The translations under genes were made by a program, and so were the position numbers. This document shows positions 22,252 to 31,546 of a stretch of DNA of 64,000 nucleotides, piece by piece (the first letter of the stretch is position 1; the number at the start of each line of letters is the position of its first letter). Source of the DNA: Actinomadura harenae (GTDB taxonomy: Bacteria > Actinomycetota > Actinomycetes > Streptosporangiales > Streptosporangiaceae); NCBI RefSeq assembly GCF_003696215.1, contig NZ_RFFG01000017.1:56936-120935 (forward strand), in the 5' to 3' direction. Below the pieces are notes generated by a model. That model had not been told where the DNA came from. It saw nothing but the letters and a program-made list of their open reading frames with translations, and did no database searches.

Positions 22252-22292
22252 GGGTCACGGAGCTCCGCCTCGGGCGGCGAGCTCCGTGACCC
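22252..22292 (-). terminator. Hairpin between the two SDR genes
   Basis: GGGTCACGGAGCTC (22252-22265) and GAGCTCCGTGACCC (22279-22292) form a perfect 14-bp stem. It follows the upstream SDR gene, so it may end or attenuate the operon before the distal SDR gene. Confidence 0.65.
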
Positions 22293-22304
22293 GCGCGGCT
22301 CGCC

Positions 22305-23159
22305 TCAGGCGGCGAGCGGCGGCGTGGCGGGGAACGGGATGCCGGTCAGCTCCTCGCTGAGCGCCAGCAGCCGGGTCCGGGCCTTCTCGTCGTAGGCCTG
22401 GTGATGGGCTCGCGCGGGACGGGCCCGGTTGAAGTAGGTCCCGGTGACCTCGGCGAGGGCCGGGTCGCCGACCAGGCGGGCGGTGTTGGTCACTCCCTCC
22501 TCCACGGTGCTCTGCACCGCGAAGAGCCCCTTGACGATCTTGGTGGGCATGTAGGAGGCGGGGTGCAGGGCGTTGATGGCGACGCCCTGCCCGCGCAGCA
22601 GGTCCGCGTGCTCGAAGGTGAGCATGATCTGCGCGAGTTTGGCCTGGCAGTAGGCCTGCACGCCGTCCCAGTGGCGCTCCAGCATCACGTCCTGGAAGTC
22701 CAGTGGCGCCTGCCCGGCGGAGCTGACGTTGACCACACGCCCTCGGGGGGACCGGGTCAGCAGGGGGGTGAGCAGGCAGCTGAGCGCGTAGGTGGCCAGG
22801 TAGTCGACCTGGAAGGTCAGCTCCAACCCGTCGGCGCTGCGCTGCGGGGCCCGCTCGACGCCGATGCCGGCGTTGTTGACCAGGACGTCAAGCCGGTCGC
22901 GGGCGGCCACCCGCTCGCCCAGCGCCCGGATCTGGTCCAGCTCGGCGAAGTCGGCGGTCTCGAACGTGAGCCGCTCGTTGCCGGTCTGGTCGCGCAGCTC
23001 TGCCAGCAGGTCCCGGCCCTTGGCGGGGTTGCGGCCGTGCAGGATCAGCGTCGCCCCCTCGGTGGCGAGCCGGTGGGCCAGGGCTCGGCCGAGCCCGTCG
23101 GTGGCTCCGGTGATCAGGATGGTCTGGTCACGCAGCGACATGGTGTCGGAAGTGGACAC
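22305..23159 (-). CDS. SDR-family oxidoreductase (retinol-dehydrogenase-like)
   Basis: A 284-residue protein with TGATDGLG, NNAGIG, NVSSAG and catalytic YCQAK. The long region between Ser and Tyr (QAPLDFQDVMLERHWDGVQA) and the C-terminal AYDEKARTRLLALSEEL fit the light-dependent protochlorophyllide reductase / retinol dehydrogenase-like branch of SDRs. It is cytosolic with an NADPH-type loop (HGRNPAKG). It lies between the SnoaL-like gene and a hairpin. Confidence 0.9.
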   Translation of the reverse strand: MSTSDTMSLRDQTILITGATDGLGRALAHRLATEGATLILHGRNPAKGRDLLAELRDQTGNERLTFETADFAELDQIRALGERVAARDRLDVLVNNAGIGVERAPQRSADGLELTFQVDYLATYALSCLLTPLLTRSPRGRVVNVSSAGQAPLDFQDVMLERHWDGVQAYCQAKLAQIMLTFEHADLLRGQGVAINALHPASYMPTKIVKGLFAVQSTVEEGVTNTARLVGDPALAEVTGTYFNRARPARAHHQAYDEKARTRLLALSEELTGIPFPATPPLAA

Positions 23160-23211
23160 GGCTTTTTCCTCTCCTTGAGATAGGACGTGCGGCAGATCGG
23201 AGCGGGATCGG

Positions 23212-23574
23212 TCAGACGGTGGGACGGCCGCTGGCGGTGGTGTCGGGGACGTCCTCGCGCAGGTCCCAGTGCTCGGCGATCAGTCCGTCGGCGATCCGGA
23301 ACACGTCCACCACGGCGATGCCCTGGTGGCCGGGCTGGGCCGTGAACAGGCTGTGGGCGAACACCAGGTCGCCCTCGGCGGCCATGCGGTGGATCTCGAA
23401 GTGCGCCTGCGGGAGCTGGGTGCGCAGCCCGTCGATGAAGTCGACCAGGGGCTTGCGGCCGTCGGGCAGGTTCGGGTTGTGCTGGAGCAGGTCCTCGGCG
23501 AGGTACTGGTCGGCGATGTCGGTGCGGCCCTGGTTCCAGACGAGCTCGAAGTAGTCGCGGACGAGCTGGGACAT
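23212..23574 (-). CDS. SnoaL-like / NTF2-fold polyketide-cyclase-type protein
   Basis: A 120-residue protein (MSQLVRDYFELVWNQGRTDI) with the NTF2-like pattern: LAEDLLQHNPNLPDG, ADGLIAEHWDLRE near the end. SnoaL-like proteins form a conical barrel and act as aldol cyclases, hydrolases or carriers of unknown ligands. An ATG with AGGAG-like sequence (TCAGGAGAACGTC) marks the start; longer frames upstream overlap the MFS gene out of phase and are not coding. It is second in the operon after the exporter. Confidence 0.88.
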   Translation of the reverse strand: MSQLVRDYFELVWNQGRTDIADQYLAEDLLQHNPNLPDGRKPLVDFIDGLRTQLPQAHFEIHRMAAEGDLVFAHSLFTAQPGHQGIAVVDVFRIADGLIAEHWDLREDVPDTTASGRPTV

Positions 23575-23608
23575 GACGTTCTCCTGATTTCTTGTGTGGG
23601 TGTTTCGA

Positions 23609-24865
23609 TCAGTGGTGGGTCGCGGCGGAGGCGCCGAGGGGCGCCTTCGCCGAGCTCTCGACGCGGGTCGCGCCGGGGGTTCGGGTGGGGGTGGCGAGCA
23701 CCTGCGGCCGGCCGGCCGAGCGGACGGAGAGCATGTGGGCGCCGACCGCCAGGGCCAGCGGCACCAGCGGGAGGGCGGACAGTCCCCGGGCGCCGAGGGC
23801 GGGCAGGAGGCCACTGCCGAGCAGGCTGCCCAGGCTCATGCCCAGGTACAGCGCCGAGGCGTTGAGCGCCAGCAGGACTCCGCGCTGTTCGGGGAGCAGC
23901 TCCACCAGCCGGGTCTGCTGCGGCGCCATGAACACGGTGTTGAAGAAGGCCCAGAAGGCGAACACCCCGACCCCGACCGGCAGTGCTCCCGGCACGGCCG
24001 TCAGCGCGGCGAAGGTGACGGTGAGGCCGGCCAGTGCGGCGGCGATGGTCTTCGCCCCGCCCAGCCGTGTGTACAGACGGGGGCCGACGACGTTGCCGAC
24101 CATTCCCACCGCGCCGAACACCAGCAGCGTCAGCGACACCATGCCGGTGGAGGCCCCGAACCGCGTCGCCAGGTAGGCGCCGGCGACCCCGTACACGGTG
24201 AACTGCGCGGTCAGCACCAGCAGCGTGGTCGAGATGATCGGCACGACTCCGGGGTTGCGCAGCATGCGGGCGAACCCGCGTGCGGTCGGTGCGGGGCCCG
24301 CCTCCACCGGAGGCAGCAACCCGGGCAGCAACGCCATCACCGCACCGGTGAGGATCACCACGGCGGCCAGCGTCCAGCGCCAGCCGATCGTCGTCCCCGC
24401 CGCCGAGGCCAGGGGTACCCCGAGGACGGTGGCGGCGGTCATCCCGCCGAACACCACCGCCAGCGCCCGCGGTCGCTGCTCGGCCGGGACGATCATCGAG
24501 CCGGTGGCCGAGGCGACCGGACCGAAGATCGCCGCGCCCAGTCCGGCGACCACCCGGGAGGCGACCAGGGTCGCGAAGGTCGGGGCCAGTGCGCTGCCAA
24601 GGCCGCCGGCCAGCATCAGGGCCAGGCCGATCAGCATGACCCGCCTGCGTTCCATGCGCCCCAGCACGACCGCGGTCAGCGGCGCGGCCAGCGCGAACAC
24701 CAGCGAGAAGACGGTGACCAGGGTCCCGATGGTCGCGGGGCGGACGTGCAGGTCCGCGGCGATCGGGGCGCTGAGCCCGACCACGGCCAGCGACGCGGTC
24801 CCCAGGGCGAAGTACCCCAGTGCCAGCGTGACCAGTGCCGGTGTTGACGAACGAGTTCTCACCAC
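23609..24865 (-). CDS. MFS transporter (drug:H+ antiporter, DHA1-like)
   Basis: A 418-residue protein with twelve predicted membrane segments. Typical MFS marks are LAAPLTAVVLGRMERRRVML (motif A region, loop 2-3), SRVVAGLGAAIFGPV (motif B position) and ATVLGVPLASAAG (motif C, antiporter). GTG start. It is first in an operon with two SDRs and a SnoaL-like protein and is divergent from a TetR gene with a good palindromic operator, so it is probably a TetR-controlled exporter. Confidence 0.92.
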   Translation of the reverse strand: MVRTRSSTPALVTLALGYFALGTASLAVVGLSAPIAADLHVRPATIGTLVTVFSLVFALAAPLTAVVLGRMERRRVMLIGLALMLAGGLGSALAPTFATLVASRVVAGLGAAIFGPVASATGSMIVPAEQRPRALAVVFGGMTAATVLGVPLASAAGTTIGWRWTLAAVVILTGAVMALLPGLLPPVEAGPAPTARGFARMLRNPGVVPIISTTLLVLTAQFTVYGVAGAYLATRFGASTGMVSLTLLVFGAVGMVGNVVGPRLYTRLGGAKTIAAALAGLTVTFAALTAVPGALPVGVGVFAFWAFFNTVFMAPQQTRLVELLPEQRGVLLALNASALYLGMSLGSLLGSGLLPALGARGLSALPLVPLALAVGAHMLSVRSAGRPQVLATPTRTPGATRVESSAKAPLGASAATHH

Positions 24866-24906
24866 GCACTCCCTTTCGCTACGGTGCGGTGCGTATTGGA
24901 ATTAAA

Positions 24907-24924
24907 ATACGGCACGGTCCGTAT
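24907..24924. promoter_or_regulatory. Palindromic TetR operator
   Basis: ATACGG (24907-24912) and CCGTAT (24919-24924) around CACGGT. It lies 19 bp before the TetR start and 42 bp before the MFS start, in the divergent intergenic region, and suits control of both. Confidence 0.65.
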
Positions 24925-24943
24925 GTCAAGTAGGGTCGGGAGC

Positions 24944-25516
24944 ATGACCGGACGACCTCGTGATCCCGCCGTCGATGAAGCCATCCGCCAGGCCACCCTC
25001 GACCTGGTCGCCGAACAGGGCTACCGGGGGGTGAGCATGGAGGGGATCGCCGCCCGTAGCGGCGTCTCCAAACAGGCCGTCTACCGCCGGTTCGCCGGCA
25101 AGGGTGAGGTGATCCTCGACTCCCTGGTCGCCTACGCCCGCACCCGCCTGCCCACGCCCGACACCGGTGACCTGGGCGAAGACCTGCTGACCCTGCTGGA
25201 GGAGACCTTCGCCGCCCAGCGCGGCGTCCCCGGCGCGCTCAACCAGGCCCTGGCCGCCGAGGCCCTCCAGGACCCGGACTTCGCCCGCCGGGTCACCGAC
25301 ACCCTCATCCAGTCCCGCCGCGCCGCCGTCGGCGAGATCCTCGACCGCGCCCGAAGCCGCGGCCAGGTCACCTACCCGGACAACGACGTCCTCATCGACC
25401 TGGTCTTCGGGCCGATGTGGTACGCGCTGGTCTTCGACGCCACCAAGCTCACCGACGCCTACGCCACCGAACTGTCCGCCGCCGTCACCACCCTGGCCGC
25501 GAGCCCGCCGGACTAG
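24944..25516 (+). CDS. TetR/AcrR family regulator
   Basis: Start taken at ATG 24944 (190 residues, MTGRPRDPAVDEAIRQATLD); the longer frame upstream runs through the operator. The helix-turn-helix is at about residues 13-58 (MEGIAARSGVSKQAVYRRFA). The C-terminal domain matches the TetR_C_16/TetR_C_33-like type (LFDATKLT-like tail FDATKLTDAYATELSAAV). It likely represses the divergent MFS-SDR operon and itself. Confidence 0.9.
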   Translation: MTGRPRDPAVDEAIRQATLDLVAEQGYRGVSMEGIAARSGVSKQAVYRRFAGKGEVILDSLVAYARTRLPTPDTGDLGEDLLTLLEETFAAQRGVPGALNQALAAEALQDPDFARRVTDTLIQSRRAAVGEILDRARSRGQVTYPDNDVLIDLVFGPMWYALVFDATKLTDAYATELSAAVTTLAASPPD

Positions 25517-25615
25517 GGCTCACGAGGTGTCCCCAGGGCGTCGCGCAGTAGGGCGGGTGACGTCGAGACACGCCCCAAGGTCCGGCGCTCCGGCGCCCCT
25601 TCGGGGGCAAAAGGA

Positions 25616-25650
25616 TTGAGCCGTGCGGGACGCTGCTCCGCACGGCTCAA
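25616..25650. terminator. Bidirectional terminator between TetR and sigma factor genes
   Basis: A perfect 13-bp stem (TTGAGCCGTGCGG with CCGCACGGCTCAA), 9-nt loop. A smaller GCCCC-TTCG-GGGGC hairpin followed by AAAA sits just before it at 25595-25608. Confidence 0.82.
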
Positions 25651-25717
25651 GAACGGTGGTCCAGGAGACGCGATCACCACGGGGCCGTGATCGCGTGGCG
25701 CCGGACCGCGGCGACGG

Positions 25718-26308
25718 TCACGGCGCCGTGGTAACGCACTCCTGGGACGGGGCCGGGGCCGGGACCGCCGGGGCGGACGCGGCCGGGCGGCGGTGCTCCA
25801 GGGCGACGCGCAGCTGGGCGCGGCCCCGGTGGATACGGCTGCGGACGGTGCCGAGCTTGACCCCGAGCGAGGCGGCGATCTCCTCGTAGGTGAGGCCCTC
25901 GATGTCGCACAGGACGACCGCGGCGCGGTACTCCGGGGCGAGCGAGTCGAGCGCGGTCTGGATGTCGGCGTCCAGGTGCCGGTCGTCGTAGGTCTGCGCG
26001 GGCGACAGCTCGCGGCCCTCGAGGCGCTCGTCGGCGTCCTCGGCGAGGGCGTCGAAGCGGATGCGCTGCTTGCGGCGCGCCCGGTCGAGGAACAGGTTGG
26101 TGGTGATGCGGTGGAGCCAGCCCTCGAACGTGCCCGGCGTGTAGGACGACAGCGACCGGAACACCCGGACGAACACGTCCTGGGTGAGGTCTTCCGCGTC
26201 GTGCCGGTTGCCGGTCAGGCGGTACGCCAACCTGAACACCCGTGTCGAGTGCTGGTCGACGATCTCCTCCCACGTCGGAGGCGTCCACGCCACTGCGCTT
26301 GCGCTCAC
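25718..26308 (-). CDS. sigE: ECF RNA polymerase sigma factor, SigE type
   Basis: GTG at 26306-26308 behind a G-rich site gives 196 residues; the open frame upstream has no coding character. Region 2 ([35 protein letters not shown]) and region 4 ([40 protein letters not shown]) are complete. The [19 protein letters not shown] segment is typical of mycobacterial and related SigE, which responds to envelope and redox stress. The usual neighbouring anti-sigma gene (RseA) is not on either side. Confidence 0.88.
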   Translation of the reverse strand: MSASAVAWTPPTWEEIVDQHSTRVFRLAYRLTGNRHDAEDLTQDVFVRVFRSLSSYTPGTFEGWLHRITTNLFLDRARRKQRIRFDALAEDADERLEGRELSPAQTYDDRHLDADIQTALDSLAPEYRAAVVLCDIEGLTYEEIAASLGVKLGTVRSRIHRGRAQLRVALEHRRPAASAPAVPAPAPSQECVTTAP

Positions 26309-26618
26309 CGCTACCCCCGTCTGATACGTAATCGTTACGGCACAGCATGCCCGGCTCCGGATAAGAGCGGTGTAAGAACGCGGAGCCCCTTGCGGGCAGG
26401 GCTTTGCGATCTCCGTCCGGGCGGCGCCGCCGCGCTCGGGAAACAGCCGTCCGACCAGGGGTTTTGCCCGGTTGGTCAGTTCCTGGCCGATCATCCGGTC
26501 AGAGTTCCCGTTGTGACCCATCTCATTGGACGCGGCGTCCACAGGTATTGAGCGCGCGCCGGGTCGCGGGCGATCATCAGGGGCACCCGGTACACCCCCA
26601 CCCCGAGGACGTGTGGCC
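26309..26618. other. Divergent intergenic region, sigma factor / acyl-CoA synthetase
   Basis: No gene is supported in these 310 bp. The palindrome CGTAA-TCG-TTACG at 26327-26339, 18 bp before the sigma start, may be an operator. A GAGGA site at about 26605 serves the synthetase start. No sequence resembling the TGTATGTTTCT motif of the other synthetase is present. Confidence 0.5.
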
Positions 26619-28205
26619 ATGGCGCGGAGCTACAACCTGGCGGATCTCCTGGAAATCCTGGCCGAGGCGGGCCCGGACAGACCGGCCCTCGTGGCCGGGG
26701 ACCAGCGCAGGACGTACGCGGAGCTGAACGAGCGCGCGAGCCGGGTGGGGCACCATCTCGACGCCGCCGGGATCCGGCCCGGCGAGCACGTCGCGATCCT
26801 CGCCTACAACCGGGCCGAGTGGATCGAGACGATGCTCGGCGTCTTCAAGATCCGCGCGGTGCCGATCCCGGTGAACTACCGGTACGTCTCCGCCGAGCTC
26901 CACCACGTCCTGTCCGACTCGGACTCGGTGGCGCTGGTCGGCGAGCGGTCGCTGCTGGCGAAGGTCCAGGACGTCCGGGACGACCTGCCGGAACTACGGC
27001 ACGTCGTCGTCATCGAGGACGGCTCCGACGCCGTGATCCCCGGCGCCGTCGAGTTCGAGAAGGCCCTCGGCGAGGCGTCCGGCGACGACGACTTCCCCGA
27101 GCGGTCCAGCGACGACCGGTACGTCATGTACACGGGCGGGACGACCGGCTACCCCAAGGGCGTCGAGTGGCGCAGCGAGGACATCTTCTTCGGCGCGCTC
27201 GGCGGCGGGAACGTCCTCGGCGACCCCGTGACCAGCCCGGAGGCGCTCGCCGCGAACGCCGAGCAGCCCGCGATGGCCGTCCTCGACTGCGCGCCCGTCA
27301 TGCACGGCGCCGGCCAGTGGGTCGCGTTCATGGGCCTGTTCAGCGGGGCCAAGGTCGTCCTGTACACCGACCACGGGTTCGACCCGGCCACGGCGCTGCG
27401 CCTGCTCGCCGACGAGCAGGCGAACGTCCTGATGATCGTCGGGGACGTCATGGCGCGGCCCGTCGCCAAGGAGCTGGCGTCCGGCGAGCACGACACGTCG
27501 TCGCTGTTCGCGATCGCGTCCGGCGGCGCGCCGCTCACCGAGGGCGCCAAGGACGAGCTGAAGGCGCACCTGCCGAACGTGGTGTTCCTCGACAACTACG
27601 GCGCGTCCGAGACCGGCGCGTGCGGGCCGTCCGTCGGCGGCAAGGAGGGCACGGCCCGGTTCATGATGAAGCCGGGGATCACCGTCCTGGACGACGACCT
27701 CAAGCCCGTCCGGCCCGGCGAGATCGGCAAGCTCGCGCGGTCCGGGAACATCCCGCTCGGCTACTACAACGACCCGAAGAAGACCGCGTCCACGTTCTTC
27801 ACCGATGAGGACGGCGTCCGCTGGTCGGTGCCGGGAGACTACGCCTCCCTCGAGGAGGACGGCACGATCGTCCTGCTCGGACGCGGCTCCCTCATGATCA
27901 ACACGGGCGGCGAGAAGGTGTACCCCGAGGAGGTCGAGGTCGCCCTCAAGGACCATCCGGACGTCTACGACGTCGTCGTGGTCGGCCTCCCCGACGAGCG
28001 GTTCGGGCAGCGCGTCGCGGCCGTCGTCGCGCCGCGTCCGGGCACGTCCCCGACGCTGGAGGAGCTGGTCGGGCACTGCCGCGACCGGCTCGCCGGGTAC
28101 AAGCTCCCGCGCGAGCTCAGGGTCGTCGCCGAGGTGCAGCGGACGGCCGTCGGGAAGTCCGACTACAAGTGGGCGAAGTCGGTCTTCGCCGACGCCGCGT
28201 CGTAG
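26619..28205 (+). CDS. Acyl-CoA synthetase (FadD-type, AMP-binding)
   Basis: A 528-residue paralogue of the enzyme at 9,310, starting [20 protein letters not shown]. It has [47 protein letters not shown] and the C-terminal Lys in [10 protein letters not shown]. It activates a fatty or related acid to its CoA ester through an acyl-adenylate. Unlike the paralogue, it has no hydratase or thiolase nearby. Its 3' end overlaps the convergent glycosyltransferase gene by 43 bp. Confidence 0.93.
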   Translation: MARSYNLADLLEILAEAGPDRPALVAGDQRRTYAELNERASRVGHHLDAAGIRPGEHVAILAYNRAEWIETMLGVFKIRAVPIPVNYRYVSAELHHVLSDSDSVALVGERSLLAKVQDVRDDLPELRHVVVIEDGSDAVIPGAVEFEKALGEASGDDDFPERSSDDRYVMYTGGTTGYPKGVEWRSEDIFFGALGGGNVLGDPVTSPEALAANAEQPAMAVLDCAPVMHGAGQWVAFMGLFSGAKVVLYTDHGFDPATALRLLADEQANVLMIVGDVMARPVAKELASGEHDTSSLFAIASGGAPLTEGAKDELKAHLPNVVFLDNYGASETGACGPSVGGKEGTARFMMKPGITVLDDDLKPVRPGEIGKLARSGNIPLGYYNDPKKTASTFFTDEDGVRWSVPGDYASLEEDGTIVLLGRGSLMINTGGEKVYPEEVEVALKDHPDVYDVVVVGLPDERFGQRVAAVVAPRPGTSPTLEELVGHCRDRLAGYKLPRELRVVAEVQRTAVGKSDYKWAKSVFADAAS

Positions 28206-29425
28206 CAGGAGCCGAACGCCGCGAGGACGGCGGGCCACGAGCACCGGACGGGTGAGGTGGCGCGGTTGTGCGCCGCGATCCGGCCCCGCAGGACGGGGTC
28301 GGACGCGAGCAGCGCCAGCGCCGCCGCCAGTTCGCGCGGCGTCCCGCCGAGCAGCCCCTCGCGTCCGGACGTGACGAAGTCGGCGACGCCGCCGCCCGCC
28401 TGCGCCACCACCGGCACGCCCGCGAGCCTGGCCTCCAGCGCCGCGAGCCCGAACGACTCCCGGGACGCCGGCGCGAGGAACACGTCCGCGCCCGCCAGGA
28501 CCGTCCGCACCTGGGACCGGTCGAGCCGTCCGGTGAGCCGCACCCAGCCCGTCATCCCGTGCCGCCGCAGGTACCGCTCCATCCGCCGGCGTGCCGGACC
28601 GTCCCCGACGACCGTCGCCCGCAGCGGCGCCGTCGCCGCCGCCTCACGCAGCACCCGCAGCAGGTTCACGGGCTCCTTGCGCGGCGCGAGCCGCCCGACG
28701 GCCACCACGTGCGGCACACCGTCCGGCGCGTCCGCGAAGTCCGCGAGGCCCTGGAGATCCGCAGGGCCCGGGAGGTTCGCGGGGCCGGGGAGGTTCGCGA
28801 GGTCGCCGGGCTCCGGGACGAGGGGAGCCCCGGCGTTCCAGAGGGACAGGTCGATGCCGTTCGACACGACGCGGACGGGGAGCCGTCCGTCGACGACCGC
28901 GCGGATCGGGCGCGCCGCCGCCTCGCTCACCGTCGTCACCACGAGCCCGCTGCCGTGGCGGCGCGCCCAGAGCGGGACGAGCGTCCGGTAGACCGCGCGG
29001 CTGACCGGCCCCCACATGCTGTGGACGGTCAGCACCACGGGCATTCCCGTCATCCCCAGGCTGTGGACGGCGCGCCACGCGAACGGCGAGACGGCCCCCG
29101 CGTGCACGTGGACGACGTCCGGTTTGAGGCTCTCCAGCAGCGGCGCCAGCGAGCGGCCGACCGGCAGCTCCCAGGGCAGCGGCGCGACCAGCCGCACCAC
29201 CGGGAACGGGGGCCCGCCGGGCGCGCCGGGCCCGTCGCCCGTCCCGTCCGGCGCGGGCGTGGCGGTGGCGACGGTGACGTCGTGGCCCGCCGCGCCCTGC
29301 GCCCGGGCCAGCTCGTCGACCTGCACCTCGATGCCGCCGAGCCGGGGCGGGAAGCAGTCGCTGACATGGAGTATCCGCACCCCACGACCGTGCGGGCGCG
29401 GCCCGCGCGGGACCCGCGCCGACAC
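28163..29425 (-). CDS. Glycosyltransferase family 4 (GT-B)
   Basis: A 420-residue protein. N-terminal acceptor domain: ILHVSDCFPPRLGGIEVQVD; C-terminal nucleotide-sugar domain: VVAVGRLAPRKEPVNLLRVL, the E-x7-E type segment in ASRESFGLAALEARLAGVPV. It should transfer a sugar from a nucleotide donor to a lipid or glycan at the membrane face. A low-complexity linker (LANLPGPANLPGPADLQGL) between the domains looks like a recent repeat expansion. The neighbours, a PIG-L deacetylase and a flippase-like membrane protein, suggest a glycolipid or glycan pathway. Confidence 0.9.
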   Translation of the reverse strand: MSARVPRGPRPHGRGVRILHVSDCFPPRLGGIEVQVDELARAQGAAGHDVTVATATPAPDGTGDGPGAPGGPPFPVVRLVAPLPWELPVGRSLAPLLESLKPDVVHVHAGAVSPFAWRAVHSLGMTGMPVVLTVHSMWGPVSRAVYRTLVPLWARRHGSGLVVTTVSEAAARPIRAVVDGRLPVRVVSNGIDLSLWNAGAPLVPEPGDLANLPGPANLPGPADLQGLADFADAPDGVPHVVAVGRLAPRKEPVNLLRVLREAAATAPLRATVVGDGPARRRMERYLRRHGMTGWVRLTGRLDRSQVRTVLAGADVFLAPASRESFGLAALEARLAGVPVVAQAGGGVADFVTSGREGLLGGTPRELAAALALLASDPVLRGRIAAHNRATSPVRCSWPAVLAAFGSCYDAASAKTDFAHL

Positions 29426-29503
29426 GCGTCACCGCGTGGGGGATGGGCGAGCCTTGACCCGCAGCAAGCCCACGCTTCACACGTCCCGGGAATCTAATAG
29501 GCC

Positions 29504-30481
29504 GTGCGACGAACCTGCGTCTTCTTCCATGCCCATCCGGACGACGAATCCCTGCTCACGGCGGGCACCATGGCCCGCCTGGCGGCCGAGGGACACCGGG
29601 TCGTCCTCGTGGTCGCCACCGCCGGCGAACGCGGCCTCACCTTGCCCGTCCGGACGCCGCTCCCGGACCGGCCCGAGGCTCCGTCCCGGGCGTTAGACGA
29701 GGAGCGGGACCCTTCGGGCGGCGCCCACGCGGCGGAGGCCGAGCGGGACGCGGTGACGCGGGCCCGGCTCGGTGTGGCGCGGACGGCCGAGCTGCACGCC
29801 TCCGCCCGCGCGCTCGGATGTGAGCGGGTCGTCCTGCTCGGTTACGAGGATTCCGGGCTCGACGGGGACGCTCCGGGCGGTTTCTCGCGCGCGCACGTGG
29901 AGGCCGCCGCCGGGGAACTGGCCGAGGTGCTCCGGCAGGAGGCCGCCGACCTGCTGGTCGTGTACGACCCGGCCGGCGGGTACGGGCACCCCGACCACGT
30001 CCAGGTGCACCGGGTCGGGACGGAGGCGGCGAAGGTGGCCGGGACACCGGTCGTCCTCGAGGCGACGGTCGACCGCGATCTGCTGCTGCGGGTCCTGCGG
30101 GGGCTGGCGTGGCTGCGGCTGCTGCCGCGTTCGGTGGACGTCGCGTCCTTCGAGCGCGCCTACGCGTCCGGCGCCGAGATCACGCATCGCGTCCCGGTGC
30201 GCCGGTACACCTCGGCCAAGCGCCTCTCGATGGCGGCGCACGCGTCCCAGACGACCGGCGGCGACACCGTCCGGACGCTCGCGGCGCTGTTGTGGCTGCC
30301 CAGGCCGCTGTTCCGGCGGGCGCTCGGCACCGAGTGGTACATCCGCCGCGACCTGCCGGACGGCCCCGTCCTCCGCCACCCGCTGGACGCCTGGCCCCTG
30401 GAGACCGGCCCGCCCGGCCCGCCGGGCACGGCCCCGGCTCCCGCGTCCGATGGCGGTACGGCGTTCGCGGCGGAGTGTTGA
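29504..30481 (+). CDS. PIG-L / LmbE family deacetylase
   Basis: A 325-residue protein with GTG start. The zinc motif AHPDDE is at about residues 10-15, and the second metal-site segment is GYGHPDHVQVH. The family includes MshB and Mca of mycothiol metabolism and GlcNAc-PI de-N-acetylases. The middle insert (DERDPSGGAHAAEAERDA) and C-terminal extension match the LmbE-like enzymes beside glycosyltransferases rather than MshB. Its stop overlaps the next start (TTGA), so it is coupled to the membrane protein gene. Confidence 0.9.
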   Translation: MRRTCVFFHAHPDDESLLTAGTMARLAAEGHRVVLVVATAGERGLTLPVRTPLPDRPEAPSRALDEERDPSGGAHAAEAERDAVTRARLGVARTAELHASARALGCERVVLLGYEDSGLDGDAPGGFSRAHVEAAAGELAEVLRQEAADLLVVYDPAGGYGHPDHVQVHRVGTEAAKVAGTPVVLEATVDRDLLLRVLRGLAWLRLLPRSVDVASFERAYASGAEITHRVPVRRYTSAKRLSMAAHASQTTGGDTVRTLAALLWLPRPLFRRALGTEWYIRRDLPDGPVLRHPLDAWPLETGPPGPPGTAPAPASDGGTAFAAEC

Positions 30482-31521
30482 GCCGCCCGGCGCGCGCCGT
30501 CCTGTCGGTGCTGTCGCTGGCGGGAGCGATCGGGCTGCTGGCCGCGCTGCCGTACCTGGTCGGCGTGAACTGGGAGGTGATCTTCCACGAGCTCGGGGAC
30601 CTCTCCCTCGGGGAGCTGGTCGGGCTCACCCTGCTGTGGTCCGCCGGGCTGTGGGCCTACACGTTCGTGCTCACCGCGTCCCTGCCGGGCCTGCGGCACT
30701 GGCAGGCGCTGCTGATGAACGCGGTCGGCAGCGCGGTCAGCAACCTGCTGCCGTTCGGCGGCGCGGCGGGCCTCGCGATGACCTTCGCGATGGCCCGCGG
30801 CTGGGGCCACCGGAACGCCTCGATCACCGTGTCCGCGCTGGTCACGGGCGTGTGGAACGTCATGGCGCGGCTGCTGCTGCCCGCCGCCGGGATCGTCGCG
30901 CTGCTGGTCGCGGGCGAGCTGCCGAACCGCCGGACGGCCGTGATGGCGTTCCTGGCCGCCGCCGTGATCCTCGGCATCCTCGCGGTCCTCGTCCTCGCGC
31001 TGCGGTCGCCGAAGGCCGCGCACGCCGTGGACGTCCGGCTGCGCGCGACCGCCCGCCGCCTGCCCGGACGCGCCGGACGCTGGCTGGTCAAGGCCGACGG
31101 CGCGCTGTTGTCCGTCCGGGACAAGGCGGTGGACGTGCTGCGCACCGGCTGGCGCCGCCTGACCCTCGGGATGCTCGCCTACCTGCTGTTCCAGGCCACG
31201 CTGCTGTACGGGTGCCTGGTCGCGGTCGGCGCGCACGTGCAGGTCGCCGAGGTGGTCGCGGTGTTCGCGATCAACCGGATGCTCACCACGGCCGTGGTCA
31301 CGCCGAGCGGCGCGGGGATCAGCGAGACGGGCACGGCCGCGCTGCTGGTGTCCTTCGGGGTGCCCGCCGGGCCCGCCGCGGCCGCCACGATCCTGTACTC
31401 CTTCTTCACCTACGCGGCGGAGATCCCGGCGGGCGGACTCGGCTGGCTGGTGTGGCTGCTGTGCCGCCGCGGGACGCCTGATCCGCCCCTCTCGACACCG
31501 CGCGTTCTGGCCCGCAAATGA
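30475..31521 (+). CDS. Lysylphosphatidylglycerol-synthase-TM / UPF0104 family membrane protein
   Basis: About 348 residues; start at GTG 30475 or TTG 30478, the latter overlapping the deacetylase stop. It has eight or so membrane segments and the family marks NAVGSAVSNLLPFGGAAG and FAINRMLTTAVVTPSGAGIS, followed by GTAALLVSFGVPAG. These proteins (YbhN, AglD-like) are linked to flipping or assembly of polyprenyl-linked sugars or to lipid modification. Only the membrane domain is present, without the MprF catalytic domain. Context suggests work with the deacetylase and GT4. Confidence 0.88.
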   Translation: MLSRPARAVLSVLSLAGAIGLLAALPYLVGVNWEVIFHELGDLSLGELVGLTLLWSAGLWAYTFVLTASLPGLRHWQALLMNAVGSAVSNLLPFGGAAGLAMTFAMARGWGHRNASITVSALVTGVWNVMARLLLPAAGIVALLVAGELPNRRTAVMAFLAAAVILGILAVLVLALRSPKAAHAVDVRLRATARRLPGRAGRWLVKADGALLSVRDKAVDVLRTGWRRLTLGMLAYLLFQATLLYGCLVAVGAHVQVAEVVAVFAINRMLTTAVVTPSGAGISETGTAALLVSFGVPAGPAAAATILYSFFTYAAEIPAGGLGWLVWLLCRRGTPDPPLSTPRVLARK

Positions 31522-31546
31522 CGCATCGTGAGGAAATCGTTACTCG

